From the NCBI GenBank assembly GCA_903887775.1, contig CAISRB010000007.1, positions 62,001-126,000 of the forward strand: a stretch of 64,000 bases of DNA, given 5' to 3'. The DNA is from an uncultured Bacteroidales bacterium. GTDB taxonomy: Bacteria > Bacteroidota > Bacteroidia > Bacteroidales > FEN-979. The position numbers were made by a program, and so were the translations under genes. Shown here piece after piece: positions 27,445-37,664 of the stretch. Position 1 is the stretch's first letter, and each line of letters begins with the position of its first letter. Under the pieces are notes generated by a model. That model was given only the letters and a program-made list of their open reading frames with translations, was not told where the DNA came from and ran no database searches.

Positions 27445-28590
27445 ATGTTGAATTTTGATTTTACCGAAGAACAGCTGATGATCCAGCAATCGGCCCGTGA
27501 ATATGCACAGAGGGAGCTGATTAAAGATGTTATTGAACGGGATACGAAAGCCATTTTTCCGACACAGCATGTTAAAGTTCTGACCGGGCTGGGTTTCATG
27601 GGGATGATGGTCGATCCCAAATATGACGGGGGAGGGATGGATACGGTTTCCTACGTTCTTGCCCTTGAGGAGATCTCAAAGGTTGACTCCTCAGTTGCAG
27701 TGATCATCTCGGTGAACAATTCGCTTGTTTGTTTTGAGCTGGAGGAATTCGGGACTGAAGAACAAAAAGAGAAGTTCCTGAAACCATTAGCCCGGGGTGA
27801 GAAGTTAGGCGCTTTCCTGCTGTCGGAACCTGAAGCAGGGTCGGATGCCACCTCGCAAAGGACGACAGCCATCGATATGGGGGACCATTATCTGGTGAAC
27901 GGGGTAAAGAACTGGATCACGAATGGAAATTCAGCTTCAACTTATATCCTGATTGCCCAGACCAACAAGGAGAAAGGGCATAAAGGGATCAATGCATTGA
28001 TCGTCGACCGCCATTCACCCGGCATTACGCTTGGACCGCACGAAGACAAGATGGGGATGCGCAGCAGCGACACCCATTCTGTGATGTTTTCAGATGTGAA
28101 GGTCCCGAAGGAAAACAGGCTTGGCGATGAGGGTATGGGATTTAAAATTGCGATGAAAACCCTTGAAGGGGGGCGTATCGGTATCGCCTCACAGGCTTTG
28201 GGAATTGCCCAGGGTGCTTATGAAAGGGCAGTAAAATATGCAAAGGAGCGCAAAGCCTTTGGAACCGAAATAATCAACCACCAGGCGGTTGCGTTCAAGC
28301 TGGCCGAGATGCATACCCGGATTGAAGCGGCCCGTTATTTCACTTTGAAATCGGCCTGGCTGAAGGACCAGGGAAGGCCTTACGGCACTGCCAGCGCTAT
28401 GGCCAAGTACTGGGCTGCAGAGACAGCCATGTATGTTACCACCGAAGCCGTGCAGATCCACGGAGGTTACGGGTATGTGAAAGAATATCACGTTGAGAGG
28501 CTGATGCGCGACGCGAAGCTCACCCAGATATACGAAGGTACGAGCGAAATCCAGCAGATCATCATTTCGAGGGCGATCATGAACGATTAA
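27445..28590 (+). CDS. Acyl-CoA dehydrogenase
   Basis: 381 residues from the ATG at 27445 ([10 protein letters not shown]); an upstream frame extension overlaps the previous gene and adds nothing conserved. Family motifs are [20 protein letters not shown], the FAD-binding CAD region, and near the C-terminus [32 protein letters not shown] (seen in pieces). The catalytic base of short-chain enzymes is the Glu of IYEGTSE, present here. This points to a butyryl- or branched short-chain acyl-CoA dehydrogenase oxidising acyl-CoA to enoyl-CoA with FAD and passing electrons to ETF. It lies 10 bases before icmF, so isobutyryl- or butyryl-CoA is a likely substrate. Confidence 0.93.
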   Translation: MLNFDFTEEQLMIQQSAREYAQRELIKDVIERDTKAIFPTQHVKVLTGLGFMGMMVDPKYDGGGMDTVSYVLALEEISKVDSSVAVIISVNNSLVCFELEEFGTEEQKEKFLKPLARGEKLGAFLLSEPEAGSDATSQRTTAIDMGDHYLVNGVKNWITNGNSASTYILIAQTNKEKGHKGINALIVDRHSPGITLGPHEDKMGMRSSDTHSVMFSDVKVPKENRLGDEGMGFKIAMKTLEGGRIGIASQALGIAQGAYERAVKYAKERKAFGTEIINHQAVAFKLAEMHTRIEAARYFTLKSAWLKDQGRPYGTASAMAKYWAAETAMYVTTEAVQIHGGYGYVKEYHVERLMRDAKLTQIYEGTSEIQQIIISRAIMND

Positions 28591-28600
28591 AGCCGGATCG

Positions 28601-31600
28601 ATGAAACTACCCGAACCGTATAAACCGAAGAATCATATCCGGATTGTCACGGCAGCTTCCCTGTTCGACGGGCATGATGCAGCCATAAACATCATGCGCC
28701 GTATCCTGCAGGCGAGCGGAGCAGAAGTGATCCACCTGGGGCATAACCGGGCTGTTCAGGAGATCGTTGATTGCGCGATACAGGAAGATGTGCAGGCCAT
28801 TGCCCTCACTTCTTACCAGGGCGGGCATAATGAATTCCTGAAATACATGTATGACCTACTGCATGAACAGGGCCGGGGGCATATAAAAATCTTCGCCGGC
28901 GGCGGAGGCGTTATACTTCCTCATGAGATTGAAGACCTTCATAATTACGGGATTACAAGAATATATTCCCCTGATGACGGCCGGAGCATGAGCCTTCAGG
29001 GGATGATCAACGACCTGCTTGAGAAATGCGATTTTGCCCTGGATGATTTTCATGATGTGACTGCGGATGAGATCCTGAATCGTAACATCAATGCGATTGC
29101 CCGTTTGATAACGATAGCAGAGAACCAGCCGGAGAAGGCAAGGCCGGTAATGGAGGAGCTGGAGAAAACAGGTAGCGAGGTAGCGAAAAGCGAGATAGCG
29201 AAAAGCGAAAAGCGAAATAGCGAAATAGCGAAAAGCGAGATAGCGAAAAGCGAGATAGCGAAAAGCGAAATAGCGAAAAGCGAGATAGCGAAAAGCGAAA
29301 AGCGAAATAGCGAAATAGCGAAAAGCGAAAAGCGAAAAGGCGAAATAGCGAAAGTTACAATTCCGGTTTTGGGCATTACTGGGACGGGAGGTGCGGGGAA
29401 GTCGTCGTTGGTGGATGAACTGGTTCGGCGTTACTTAAGCGATTTCGATGACAAGACCATAGCCATCATTTCAGTCGACCCGACAAAACGCAAGACCGGC
29501 GGGGCTTTGCTTGGCGACCGCATCCGCATGAACGCTATTTTCAACCCCAGGGTTTTCATGAGGTCCCTGGCTACGAGGCAATCGAATCTTGCGCTTTCCC
29601 GATATGTAAAAGACGCAACGATCATCCTCCAGGCGGCGGGATTTGACCTTGTGGTGATCGAGTCGTCGGGCATTGGCCAGTCCGACACAGAGATCGTCGA
29701 CCACAGCGACCTTTCGATGTATGTAATGACGCCTGAATACGGTGCAGCAAGCCAGCTTGAGAAGATCGACATGCTCGATTTTGCCGATATTGTCGTGGTC
29801 AACAAGGGTGACAAACGGGGTTCGCTTGATGCCATCAGGGATGTAAAAAAGCAGTACCAGCGGAACCATAAGCTCTTTGATAAGGAAGTGGACGAGATGC
29901 CGGTTTACGGGACCGTCGCCTCACAGTTTAATGATCCGGGAGTGAACCAGCTTTACAAGGCCCTTATTCAAGCCATAACGGCCCGGACAGGCCTGGAATC
30001 CGGAAGCAGGTTCGAAGGCAGGGACGAGATGAAAGACAGGATCTTCATCATTCCTCCTTCACGTACGCGCTACCTCAGCGAAATAGCCGATACTGTAAGG
30101 AGTTACAACAAATGGACCACCGAGCAGGCGGAGATTGCCCAGAGGCTCTACGGCATCTCGCAAACCATCGAAGCCATCCGCAGTACTCCTCCTAAAGAAC
30201 GCGATAAAAACCCGGGACTGCATTCACACGGCTGCAACCTCATGCTCGAACTGGACCTGCTGTTTGATGAGCAGCTTGAAAAACTGGATACCGAGAATTA
30301 CAGTATCATCAAAAACTGGGAGGATAAGGTTAAATCGTATACTGAAGAAAATTACATATACAAGGTGAGGGGTAAGGATATAAAAGTCAAGACCCATTCC
30401 GAATCGCTTTCTCACCTTAAGATCCCAAAGATATCACTTCCCCGGTATGAGGCCTGGGGCGACATTCTGAAATGGAACCTCAGGGAAAATGTGCCCGGTG
30501 AATTCCCCTATGCCGCAGGCGTGTTCCCCTTCAAGCGTACGGCCGAGGATCCGACCAGGATGTTTGCCGGTGAAGGCGGACCAGAGCGTACGAACAAGCG
30601 CTTCCATTACCTTTCGCACGGACTGCCTTTTGTAAGGCTTTCAACAGCCTATGACAGTGTGACCCTGTACGGTTTTGACCCTGATCTCAGGCCCGATATT
30701 TACGGGAAGATAGGCAATTCCGGGGTTTCGATCTCCTGCCTCGACGATGCCAAAAAACTTTACTCGGGTTTCGACCTTCTGGATCCCAACACCTCGGTTT
30801 CGATGACCATCAACGGTCCGGCCCCCGCTATGGTCGGCTACTTCATGAATGCCGCCATTGACCAGCAATGTGAGAAGTATATCAGGGAAAACGGACTTGT
30901 TGATGAAACGGAGAAAAAAATTAAAGCCCTCTACAGAAAGAAAGGGAGCAAACGCCCTCAATATCAGGGCAAATTACCTGCGGGGAATGAAGGACTGGGC
31001 CTGATGCTGCTGGGAGTCACCGGTGACCAGGTGCTGCCTTCAGAGGTTTACCTGAAGATTAAAACCGAAACCCTTTGCCAGGTGCGCGGGACCGTGCAGG
31101 CTGATATATTGAAAGAAGACCAGGCCCAGAACACCTGCATCTTCTCGATCGATTTCGCCCTGAAAATGATGGGTGATATACAGCAGTATTTTATCGACAA
31201 TAATGTCAGGAATTTTTATTCGGTTTCAATTTCGGGTTATCATATCGCCGAAGCCGGTGCTAATCCGATAACCCAGCTCGCGCTTACACTTTCGAACGGA
31301 TTTACTTACGTCGAATATTACGTTGCGAGGGATATGGATGTAAATAACTTCGCCCCCAATCTTTCGTTCTTTTTCTCAAACGGGACAGACCCCGAATACT
31401 CTGTGATCGGACGGGTAGCGCGCCTCATCTGGGCGAAGGCTATGAAGTACAGGTATAAGGCTGATGCCCGTTCGCAGATGCTGAAATATCACATCCAGAC
31501 ATCGGGCCGTTCATTGCATGCACAGGAGATAGATTTTAACGACATACGCACTACGCTGCAAGCCCTGTATGCCATCTATGATAATTGCAATTCATTGCAT

Positions 31601-32185
31601 ACCAATGCTTACAACGAAGCCATAACAACGCCTACCGAAGAATCGGTGCGCAGGGCCATGGCTATCCAGATGATCATCAACCATGAGCTGGGCCTGGCCA
31701 GGAACCAGAACCCACTGCAGGGAGCTTTTATCATCGAAGAACTCACCGACCTCGTCGAGGAGGCTGTGATGATGGAATTTGAAAGGATTTCCGAAAGAGG
31801 AGGGGTGCTTGGCGCGATGGAGACGATGTACCAGAGAAGCAAGATACAGGAAGAGTCGCTGTACTATGAGAACCTCAAGAACAGCGGGAAACTGCCTGTC
31901 ATCGGAGTAAACACTTTCCTGTCGCGCAAAGGCTCTCCCACTAATTTGCCGGGAGAAGTCATCCGTTCCACAGAAGAAGAAAAACAATACCAGATCGGGA
32001 TGCTGAAGCACCTTCATACATGCTGGCACAAAGAATCTGAAAAAGCGATAAATCAGCTGAAGCACGCTGCAACACAAAATATGAATATCTTTGAAAGCCT
32101 GATGGAAGCAACCAAATTCTGCTCCATAGGGCAGATCACCCATGCTTTATTCGAGGTGGGTGGCCAGTATCGTCGAAACATGTAG
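28601..32185 (+). CDS. icmF: Fused isobutyryl-CoA mutase (IcmF), B12-dependent
   Basis: 1194 residues joining three parts: a B12-binding domain (about 10-150, DGHDAA, SYQGG, AGGGGVI), a MeaB-like GTPase (P-loop GTGGAGKS at 261-268, VVNKGDKRG), and the acyl-CoA mutase barrel (about 600-1190). Two substrate-deciding residues are those of isobutyryl-CoA mutase: Phe655 in TRMFAGEG (Tyr in methylmalonyl-CoA mutase) and Gln843 in QAQNT (Arg in methylmalonyl-CoA mutase). The enzyme should interconvert isobutyryl- and butyryl-CoA, its G-domain guarding the cofactor. Between the first two domains lies a 60-residue run of SEIAK-type pentapeptides (192-251) encoded by a repeat also found outside genes. 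Acyl-CoA dehydrogenase and butyrate kinase genes flank it. Confidence 0.95.
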   Translation: MKLPEPYKPKNHIRIVTAASLFDGHDAAINIMRRILQASGAEVIHLGHNRAVQEIVDCAIQEDVQAIALTSYQGGHNEFLKYMYDLLHEQGRGHIKIFAGGGGVILPHEIEDLHNYGITRIYSPDDGRSMSLQGMINDLLEKCDFALDDFHDVTADEILNRNINAIARLITIAENQPEKARPVMEELEKTGSEVAKSEIAKSEKRNSEIAKSEIAKSEIAKSEIAKSEIAKSEKRNSEIAKSEKRKGEIAKVTIPVLGITGTGGAGKSSLVDELVRRYLSDFDDKTIAIISVDPTKRKTGGALLGDRIRMNAIFNPRVFMRSLATRQSNLALSRYVKDATIILQAAGFDLVVIESSGIGQSDTEIVDHSDLSMYVMTPEYGAASQLEKIDMLDFADIVVVNKGDKRGSLDAIRDVKKQYQRNHKLFDKEVDEMPVYGTVASQFNDPGVNQLYKALIQAITARTGLESGSRFEGRDEMKDRIFIIPPSRTRYLSEIADTVRSYNKWTTEQAEIAQRLYGISQTIEAIRSTPPKERDKNPGLHSHGCNLMLELDLLFDEQLEKLDTENYSIIKNWEDKVKSYTEENYIYKVRGKDIKVKTHSESLSHLKIPKISLPRYEAWGDILKWNLRENVPGEFPYAAGVFPFKRTAEDPTRMFAGEGGPERTNKRFHYLSHGLPFVRLSTAYDSVTLYGFDPDLRPDIYGKIGNSGVSISCLDDAKKLYSGFDLLDPNTSVSMTINGPAPAMVGYFMNAAIDQQCEKYIRENGLVDETEKKIKALYRKKGSKRPQYQGKLPAGNEGLGLMLLGVTGDQVLPSEVYLKIKTETLCQVRGTVQADILKEDQAQNTCIFSIDFALKMMGDIQQYFIDNNVRNFYSVSISGYHIAEAGANPITQLALTLSNGFTYVEYYVARDMDVNNFAPNLSFFFSNGTDPEYSVIGRVARLIWAKAMKYRYKADARSQMLKYHIQTSGRSLHAQEIDFNDIRTTLQALYAIYDNCNSLHTNAYNEAITTPTEESVRRAMAIQMIINHELGLARNQNPLQGAFIIEELTDLVEEAVMMEFERISERGGVLGAMETMYQRSKIQEESLYYENLKNSGKLPVIGVNTFLSRKGSPTNLPGEVIRSTEEEKQYQIGMLKHLHTCWHKESEKAINQLKHAATQNMNIFESLMEATKFCSIGQITHALFEVGGQYRRNM
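29174..29353 (+). repeat. In-frame tandem repeat inside icmF
   Basis: 180 bp built from AGCGAAA-type units of 7 and 8 bases, giving a 15-bp period (typical unit AGCGAGATAGCGAAA) and so whole pentapeptides SEIAK, with SEKRN variants. It encodes residues 192-251, the linker between the B12 and GTPase domains. Its length is exactly twelve 15-bp units. The same AGCGAAA word appears after butyrate kinase (33276-33351) and after the MltF-like gene. Confidence 0.9.
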
Positions 32186-32204
32186 CTATAAATAACGTAT
32201 CGAT

Positions 32205-33278
32205 ATGAAATTCAACATTTTAGTTGTAAACCCAAAGGATAAGGTTACCCAGATTGCGGTCTACCAGAATTACAAGCTTCTGTACATCAACAACAGGTAT
32301 CATACCACCGATGAGCTTACAGGATTTGAAACGATTTACGATCAGCTTGAATTCCGTAAGCAGATTGTGCTGAAAGAACTTCAGAATAATGAATTTGATC
32401 TGAGCGAGGTAAAAGTAGTGATCTCCCGGGGCGGGCTCGTGAAACCGGTCAGCTCAGGGGTGTTCGCAGTGAATGAGGCGTTGAAACATGATCTGAAGAA
32501 CAGCCCGATCGGGTATGATATAATTAATCTTGGCGGATTACTTGCCGATGCTGTTTCAGCCACGATCCCGGGTTCAAAGGCTATGATTGCCGATTGCACC
32601 GTCGTTGATGAAATGGAAGATGTGGCGCGTATCACCGGGGCGCCCGGCATCGAAAGAAAATCTATTTTCCATGCCCTGAACCAGAAGGCGGTTGCGAAGC
32701 TGTTTGCCGAAAGCCAGAACATGAAGTACGAAGACCTGAACCTTATCGTCGCTCATATGGGCAATGGTACGACCATAGGCGCTCACCGCAAAGGCCGGGT
32801 GATCGATGTAAACCAGGGCTTTGAAGGAGACGGACCCTTTTCGATGATCCGCAGCGGCAGCCTGCCCCTGGGAGATGTCGTAAAGATGTGCCTTGTTGAA
32901 AAAAAGCATGCCGATGAAGTTTACTGCCTGCTCACCCATTGCGGAGGCATCAGGGCTCACCTGGGCACCACTGACCTTAGTGCGATCGAATTCCGTATCA
33001 AAGGCGGAGACGAAAAAGCAAAAAAAATAATGGATGCGATGGCATACCAGGTTGCAAAATGCATAGGCGAGATGTATGTTGTTTTAAAAGGAGAAGTGGA
33101 TGCCATACTGCTTACAGGAGAGATCGCTCATTCGGAAAGAGTGATCGATTTCATCATCGAACATGTTAAGAAACTGGCAAAGGTCGTGGTTTATCCCGGG
33201 GATAATGAGATCCAGGCCATGGCCGCAAATGCGTTACGGGTGGTACAGGGTGAGATGACAGTCAATGAATATAAGTAG
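32205..33278 (+). CDS. buk: Butyrate kinase
   Basis: 357 residues, the normal length for butyrate/branched-chain fatty-acid kinases of the acetate-kinase superfamily. Motifs include the N-terminal ILVVNPKDKVTQIAV (phosphate-1 loop), SRGGLVKPV, AHMGNGTTIGAH, and near the C-terminus ILLTGEIAHSE (adenosine motif). It transfers phosphate from butyryl- or isobutyryl-phosphate to ADP, making ATP and the free acid. It follows icmF by 19 bases on the same strand. The usual partner, phosphotransbutyrylase (ptb), is not in the window, so the acyl-phosphate source must be encoded elsewhere. A repeat-derived hairpin begins right after the stop. Confidence 0.94.
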   Translation: MKFNILVVNPKDKVTQIAVYQNYKLLYINNRYHTTDELTGFETIYDQLEFRKQIVLKELQNNEFDLSEVKVVISRGGLVKPVSSGVFAVNEALKHDLKNSPIGYDIINLGGLLADAVSATIPGSKAMIADCTVVDEMEDVARITGAPGIERKSIFHALNQKAVAKLFAESQNMKYEDLNLIVAHMGNGTTIGAHRKGRVIDVNQGFEGDGPFSMIRSGSLPLGDVVKMCLVEKKHADEVYCLLTHCGGIRAHLGTTDLSAIEFRIKGGDEKAKKIMDAMAYQVAKCIGEMYVVLKGEVDAILLTGEIAHSERVIDFIIEHVKKLAKVVVYPGDNEIQAMAANALRVVQGEMTVNEYK

Positions 33279-33351
33279 CGAAATAGCGAAAAGCGAAAAA
33301 AAAATTGAATTTCGCTTTTCGCTTTTCACTTTTCACTTTTCGCTTTTAACA
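33276..33351. repeat. AGCGAAA-type repeat forming a hairpin after buk
   Basis: Units of AGCGAAA at 33276-33298 are followed by their reverse complements (TTTCGCT and TTTTCAC variants) to 33346. The perfect stem is AGCGAAAAGCGAAA (33285-33298) with TTTCGCTTTTCGCT (33310-33323). The stem with following T-rich DNA could end transcription after buk. The sequence is the same word family as the repeat inside icmF. Confidence 0.7.
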
Positions 33352-33368
33352 TTAGAATGCTGACGACA

Positions 33369-34214
33369 ATGAAACTCCACGTCATAAATACCGGTAATCT
33401 CAAGCTCGACGGGGGCGCGATGTTTGGCGTAGTGCCAAAGGTGATGTGGAGCAAATTGTATCCCTGCGATGAGAATAACCTCTGTAACTGGAGCATGCGC
33501 TGCCTGCTTGTCGAAGAGGGCATGCATAAAATTCTTATTGACTGCGGGATAGGCAACAAGCAGAGTGAAAAATTCTTTTCTAATTATTACCTGAACGGGG
33601 ACGACAGCCTCGAAAAATCCCTGGCTGCTATAGGAATGACGGCGGATGACATTACAGATGTGATCCTGACCCACCTGCATTTTGATCATTGCGGGGGAGC
33701 GGTAAAATGGAACGCTGATCACACCGGCTACAGCCTTAGCTTCCCCAATGCTGTTTTTCATACCGGCAGGACCCAGTGGGATTGGGCTAACGATCCGAAT
33801 AACCGTGAAAAGGCATCGTTTCTGAAGGAAAATTTTTCTCTCATAAAAGAGGCGGGCAGGTTGAATCTCGTTGAAGACAAGGCCGAACTTTTTTCAGGTC
33901 TGTCTGTGCGGATATTTAACGGGCATACCGAAGGCCAGGTCATTCCCGTGATCCGTTATCATAATAAGACCTTTGTTTACATGGCCGATCTTTTACCTTC
34001 TGCAGCACACGTGCCCCTGCCGTATGTGATGGCTTACGACACCCGCCCCCTGATCACACTTGAAGAAAAAGAAATATTCATGAAAGAGGCTGCAGAAAAA
34101 GGTTACATCCTCTTTCTCGAGCATGATATCATCCATGAATGCTGCACTGTGCACGAAACCGAAAAAGGAGTGAGGCTGAAAGAAGCCTTCCCGCTGGCAG
34201 CGGTTTTATCGTAA
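33369..34214 (+). CDS. MBL-fold metallo-hydrolase
   Basis: 281 residues from MKLHVINTG; an ATG four codons earlier is equally possible. The metal-binding motif is THLHFDHCGG, with further ligands in FNGHTEGQ and in the C-terminal LEHDIIHECC, and an Asp in VYMADLLPSAAH. This is the lactonase/AHL-hydrolase-like branch of the metallo-beta-lactamase fold; substrates range from lactones to thioesters and cannot be told from sequence. The gene follows butyrate kinase with a 90-base repeat region between, so an acyl-CoA or lactone role is possible but unproven. Confidence 0.87.
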   Translation: MKLHVINTGNLKLDGGAMFGVVPKVMWSKLYPCDENNLCNWSMRCLLVEEGMHKILIDCGIGNKQSEKFFSNYYLNGDDSLEKSLAAIGMTADDITDVILTHLHFDHCGGAVKWNADHTGYSLSFPNAVFHTGRTQWDWANDPNNREKASFLKENFSLIKEAGRLNLVEDKAELFSGLSVRIFNGHTEGQVIPVIRYHNKTFVYMADLLPSAAHVPLPYVMAYDTRPLITLEEKEIFMKEAAEKGYILFLEHDIIHECCTVHETEKGVRLKEAFPLAAVLS

Positions 34215-34305
34215 TGCAAACTGCCAAAACCACCGTGACTATTTCGGGGTCACTGACTTCGTTTTACTTTTTTTGGATTTATAAACAAGCTTAAACGGAG
34301 GAACT

Positions 34306-36663
34306 ATGACCAGAGAACAACTTACCATCGAACAGCTTCTTGAGAAGTTGACTGTCCTTATGACAAGGCAGGAGTCTTTTCATAAGGAAATAGAAGAACT
34401 GCGCCTTGAGATAGAAGATCTCAGATCAATGAAGGTTCAGGCGGAGACTCAAACTGTCATCCCGGTGCAAGCGGAAGAACAGCCTGTGGTTGTGCCCGTT
34501 GAAAGTGTTCCCATTGTTGAAGAGCCGGGACTATGGAAGAAAGCTGTAGAAAATTCATCCGCCGAAACAACAGAAAGCCCTCATGTCAGGACAAACATCG
34601 AAAAATTCATCGGTGAGAACCTGATCAATAAGATCGGAATCGTCATTCTTGTGATCGGGGTGGGAATAGGCGCCAAATATGCGATCGATCATGATCTGAT
34701 CAGCCCGCTTACCAGGATCATCCTGGGATATATTCTTGGATTGGGCTTGATGGGATTTGCCATCCGCCTTAAAAAACAATACAATACTTTCAGCGCCGTC
34801 CTGCTAAGCGGCTCGATGGCCATCTTCTATTTTATCACCTTCGCGGCCTACAGTTTTTATGAGCTTATCCCGCTTATACCCACATTTTCACTGATGGTGC
34901 TGTTTACCGTATTTACTGTTTGGGCGGCAATCAGGTACAACCTGCAGGTCATAGCCCATATCGGGCTTGTGGGTGCCTATGCCGTCCCCTTCCTGCTGAG
35001 CGACGGCTCCGGGAAAGTTGTTATCCTGTTCAGTTATATGGCCATCATTAACGCCGGGGTCCTGGCCATCGCATTCAGGAAGTACTGGAAACCTCTTTAC
35101 TACTCTTCATTCCTGCTTACCTGGCTGATATTCATCACCTGGTTCATTCCGAAATACGAGGATGCAAGCCATTTCTCACTGGCATGGATCTTTATCAGCA
35201 TCTTTTTTGTGACATTCTACCTCATTTTCCTTTCATACAAACTGTTGAAGAAGGAAAAGTTCCGGATCGACGACATCCTGCTGTTACTTACCAATTCTTC
35301 CGTTTTTTATGGCCTGGGATATGCATTGTTATACAAGCATTTAGGGGGAGAAAAGTTACTGGGGATATTTACACTGGGCAATGCGTTGATCCATTTTATT
35401 GTAAGCATCATTATTTACCGGTGGAAGGAGTCAGACCGGAACCTCTTTTATTTTGCTGCCGGACTCGTGATTGCTTTTTTCACTATTTCAATCCCGGTGC
35501 AACTCGACGGCAACTGGGTGACGATGCTCTGGGCAGCAGAAGCCGCAGTGCTGTTCAGGATCGGAAGGAAAGGGAACACAGCCTTGTATGAACTGCTTTC
35601 GTACATCCTGATGATACTGGCATTTTTCTGTGTAACACTGGGCTGGCCCCATACTTATTATACTATCAGTGAGTGGCCGGAAGGAACAAAGATCATTCCC
35701 CTGTTCAATATCAATTTCTTCACTTCTTTGCTGTTCATCGCTTCCTTTACATATATCAATGTGCTTAACATCAATAAAAAATACATCTCTCCAGTATCAG
35801 AACAGCATGCCCTGACCAACGTCATCAATTTCATTATACCGGGCATGCTCCTGATCGTACTCTATTTCGCATTCTACATGGAGATCTCTGCTTTTTGGAA
35901 TCAGCTCTATTCCCAGACAGTTGTTAAGGTTACTGATGCTGCATCGGAGGTGCATTTATATTCGAACGATAGTATACATCAGTATAAAACAATTTCACTT
36001 CTTGGTTATTCACTGCTTTTCCTTTCCCTGGTTTCCTGGGGGAATATCACAAAACTGAGGAGCAGCCTCCTCGGGCTGATCAACCTGGGATTCAGCATTG
36101 CCGCAGCCGGGTTGTTCCTGTCTATCGGTTTGCTGGCATTGGGAACGCTTCGTGAGACTTACCTGAGCCAGGACCTTTCGGAATATTTTTACAGGGGCAT
36201 AATGCTCATCGGGATACGTTATGTTTGTTTCGTGTTTCTGGCAATAATGCTTTTTGCTGTTTATTCTTATGTGCGCCAGGAATTCCTGGGAACGGACCTG
36301 AAAAAAGAGTTCGATATTTTCCTGCATATTACCCTGCTCACGATGGCCGGCAACGAACTTATCAACTGGATGGATCTTTCGGGGTCGGAACAATCCTATA
36401 AGCTGGGACTGAGCATACTTTTTGGTGTTTACGCTTTGCTGCTGATCGTCCTCGGTATCTGGAAGAAAAAGCTCCATTTACGTATTGGGGCTATAGTTCT
36501 TTTTTCAGTCACCCTGCTCAAGCTCTTCTTCTACGATCTTACAAGCCTGAACACCATCTCGAAGACCATTGTTTTTGTGGTGCTGGGCGTGTTGCTGCTG
36601 ATCATTTCATTCCTTTACACAAAATACAGGAAGGTGATCTTTGAAGATCACAAAGAGGAGTGA
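34306..36663 (+). CDS. DUF2339 polytopic membrane protein
   Basis: 785 residues. The ATG is preceded by a strong Shine-Dalgarno site (GGAGGA). A coiled-coil N-terminus (about 1-50, LTIEQLLEKLTVL, HKEIEELRLEIEDLR) and a Val/Glu/Pro-rich linker lead to ENLINKIGIVILVIGVGIGAKYAID, the typical start of the DUF2339 membrane region, followed by some twenty predicted membrane segments. The family is widespread in bacteria with no established function; cell-envelope or stress roles have been suggested. The gene stands between the MBL-fold gene and a convergent threonine dehydrogenase gene whose stop is only 10 bases away. Confidence 0.9.
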   Translation: MTREQLTIEQLLEKLTVLMTRQESFHKEIEELRLEIEDLRSMKVQAETQTVIPVQAEEQPVVVPVESVPIVEEPGLWKKAVENSSAETTESPHVRTNIEKFIGENLINKIGIVILVIGVGIGAKYAIDHDLISPLTRIILGYILGLGLMGFAIRLKKQYNTFSAVLLSGSMAIFYFITFAAYSFYELIPLIPTFSLMVLFTVFTVWAAIRYNLQVIAHIGLVGAYAVPFLLSDGSGKVVILFSYMAIINAGVLAIAFRKYWKPLYYSSFLLTWLIFITWFIPKYEDASHFSLAWIFISIFFVTFYLIFLSYKLLKKEKFRIDDILLLLTNSSVFYGLGYALLYKHLGGEKLLGIFTLGNALIHFIVSIIIYRWKESDRNLFYFAAGLVIAFFTISIPVQLDGNWVTMLWAAEAAVLFRIGRKGNTALYELLSYILMILAFFCVTLGWPHTYYTISEWPEGTKIIPLFNINFFTSLLFIASFTYINVLNINKKYISPVSEQHALTNVINFIIPGMLLIVLYFAFYMEISAFWNQLYSQTVVKVTDAASEVHLYSNDSIHQYKTISLLGYSLLFLSLVSWGNITKLRSSLLGLINLGFSIAAAGLFLSIGLLALGTLRETYLSQDLSEYFYRGIMLIGIRYVCFVFLAIMLFAVYSYVRQEFLGTDLKKEFDIFLHITLLTMAGNELINWMDLSGSEQSYKLGLSILFGVYALLLIVLGIWKKKLHLRIGAIVLFSVTLLKLFFYDLTSLNTISKTIVFVVLGVLLLIISFLYTKYRKVIFEDHKEE

Positions 36664-36673
36664 ACGCGGGTTG

Positions 36674-37621
36674 TTACGCAAGTTTCTTCCCGATCTCACT
36701 GAGCATGACCTCTGTCATTTTTTCAAGGTCATATACATAGCTAAGGCCCCAGTCTTTGCGTGCAACACTGTCATCAATGCAGGCAGGCCATGAGTCGGCT
36801 ATAGCCTGGCGGAAGTCTGGTTTGTATGAGATTTCAAAACCGGGCAAATGCTTTTTAATCTCCGCCGAGAGTGTTTTCGGGTCAAAGCAGATACCGGCCA
36901 CATTGTAACCAGAACGAAGCGATAATTTCGAAGCATCGGCTTCCATGATATCAATTGTTGCTTTGATGGCATCGCTCATGAACATCATCGGAAGGGCAGA
37001 ATCAGGCCCGAGGAAACATTCGTATTTATTATGGCGGATGGCTTCGTAAAAAATTTCCACGGCATAATCGGTGGTTCCGCCTCCGGCTTCGGTCTTGTAA
37101 CTGATGAGCCCGGGGTAACGCAGGCTGCGGGTATCGACCCCGTACTTGTTGAAATAGTATTCGATCCAGCGTTCGCCGGCCAGCTTGCTGATACCGTACA
37201 CTGTATTCGGTTCCATGATGGTATACTGAGGGGTATTATAGCGTGGTGTCGTAGGGCCGAAAACGGCGATCGAGCTGGGCCAGAAAACTCTTTTCAGCTT
37301 TATTTCGCGGGCGATCTCCAGCACGTTGAACAGGCTTCGCATATTAATATCCCATGATGGCATGGGGCGTTTTTCGGCGTTCCCTGAAAGGATGGCTGCG
37401 AGGTGATAGACCTGGGTTACCTTTTCGTGTTCACAGATAAGCTGAAGTTTAGAGGCATCCAGCACATCCAGTATCTCGAAGGGACCACTCAGGCTGATCT
37501 CCGGGGGGGCTGGACGTATGTCGGTTGCAATGACGTTGGAGTTCCCGTAAAGTTTTCGTAATTCAAGTGTGAGTTCCGAGCCGATCTGGCCTGAACATCC
37601 TATAACCAATATCTTTTCCAT
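36674..37621 (-). CDS. L-threonine 3-dehydrogenase, SDR (epimerase-like) type
   Basis: 315 residues from the ATG at 37621. A longer frame reaches 37717, but a -7 box lies at 37647-37654, so the internal start is right. An N-terminal Rossmann motif GCSGQIGSE, the SDR catalytic Ser in PSSIAVFG and the YGISK Tyr-Lys pair are present. The segments TPQYTIMEPNTVYG, LRYPGLIS and GGGTTDYAVEIF are typical of the short NAD-dependent threonine dehydrogenases related to UDP-galactose epimerases. It should oxidise threonine to 2-amino-3-ketobutyrate. The partner 2-amino-3-ketobutyrate ligase is not next to it. A fragment of an unrelated glycosyltransferase lies upstream. Confidence 0.88.
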   Translation of the reverse strand: MEKILVIGCSGQIGSELTLELRKLYGNSNVIATDIRPAPPEISLSGPFEILDVLDASKLQLICEHEKVTQVYHLAAILSGNAEKRPMPSWDINMRSLFNVLEIAREIKLKRVFWPSSIAVFGPTTPRYNTPQYTIMEPNTVYGISKLAGERWIEYYFNKYGVDTRSLRYPGLISYKTEAGGGTTDYAVEIFYEAIRHNKYECFLGPDSALPMMFMSDAIKATIDIMEADASKLSLRSGYNVAGICFDPKTLSAEIKKHLPGFEISYKPDFRQAIADSWPACIDDSVARKDWGLSYVYDLEKMTEVMLSEIGKKLA

Positions 37622-37646
37622 CGGGAGCTTTGTTAAAAAGTTAACG

Positions 37647-37654
37647 CAAAAATA
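37647..37654 (-). promoter_or_regulatory. Bacteroidota -7 promoter box (TATTTTTG)
   Basis: TATTTTTG on the minus strand matches TAnnTTTG, 25 bases before the ATG of the threonine dehydrogenase gene, and fixes its start. It also shows that this gene is not read only from the upstream fragment. Confidence 0.5.
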
Positions 37655-37664
37655 GAATAATTTT

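Noticed and set aside
29050-29376. Antisense frame across the icmF repeat (FAISL repeats)
   Set aside because: A mirror of the tandem repeat on the other strand; icmF is well supported in the sense frame.
31592-32143. 183-codon minus-strand frame in the icmF mutase domain
   Set aside because: Shadow of a conserved domain.
28601-32185. Methylmalonyl-CoA mutase
   Set aside because: Phe655 and Gln843 replace the Tyr and Arg of methylmalonyl-CoA mutase, and the fused GTPase marks IcmF.
35184-35591. 135-codon frame within the DUF2339 gene
   Set aside because: Overlaps a strongly supported membrane protein in another frame.
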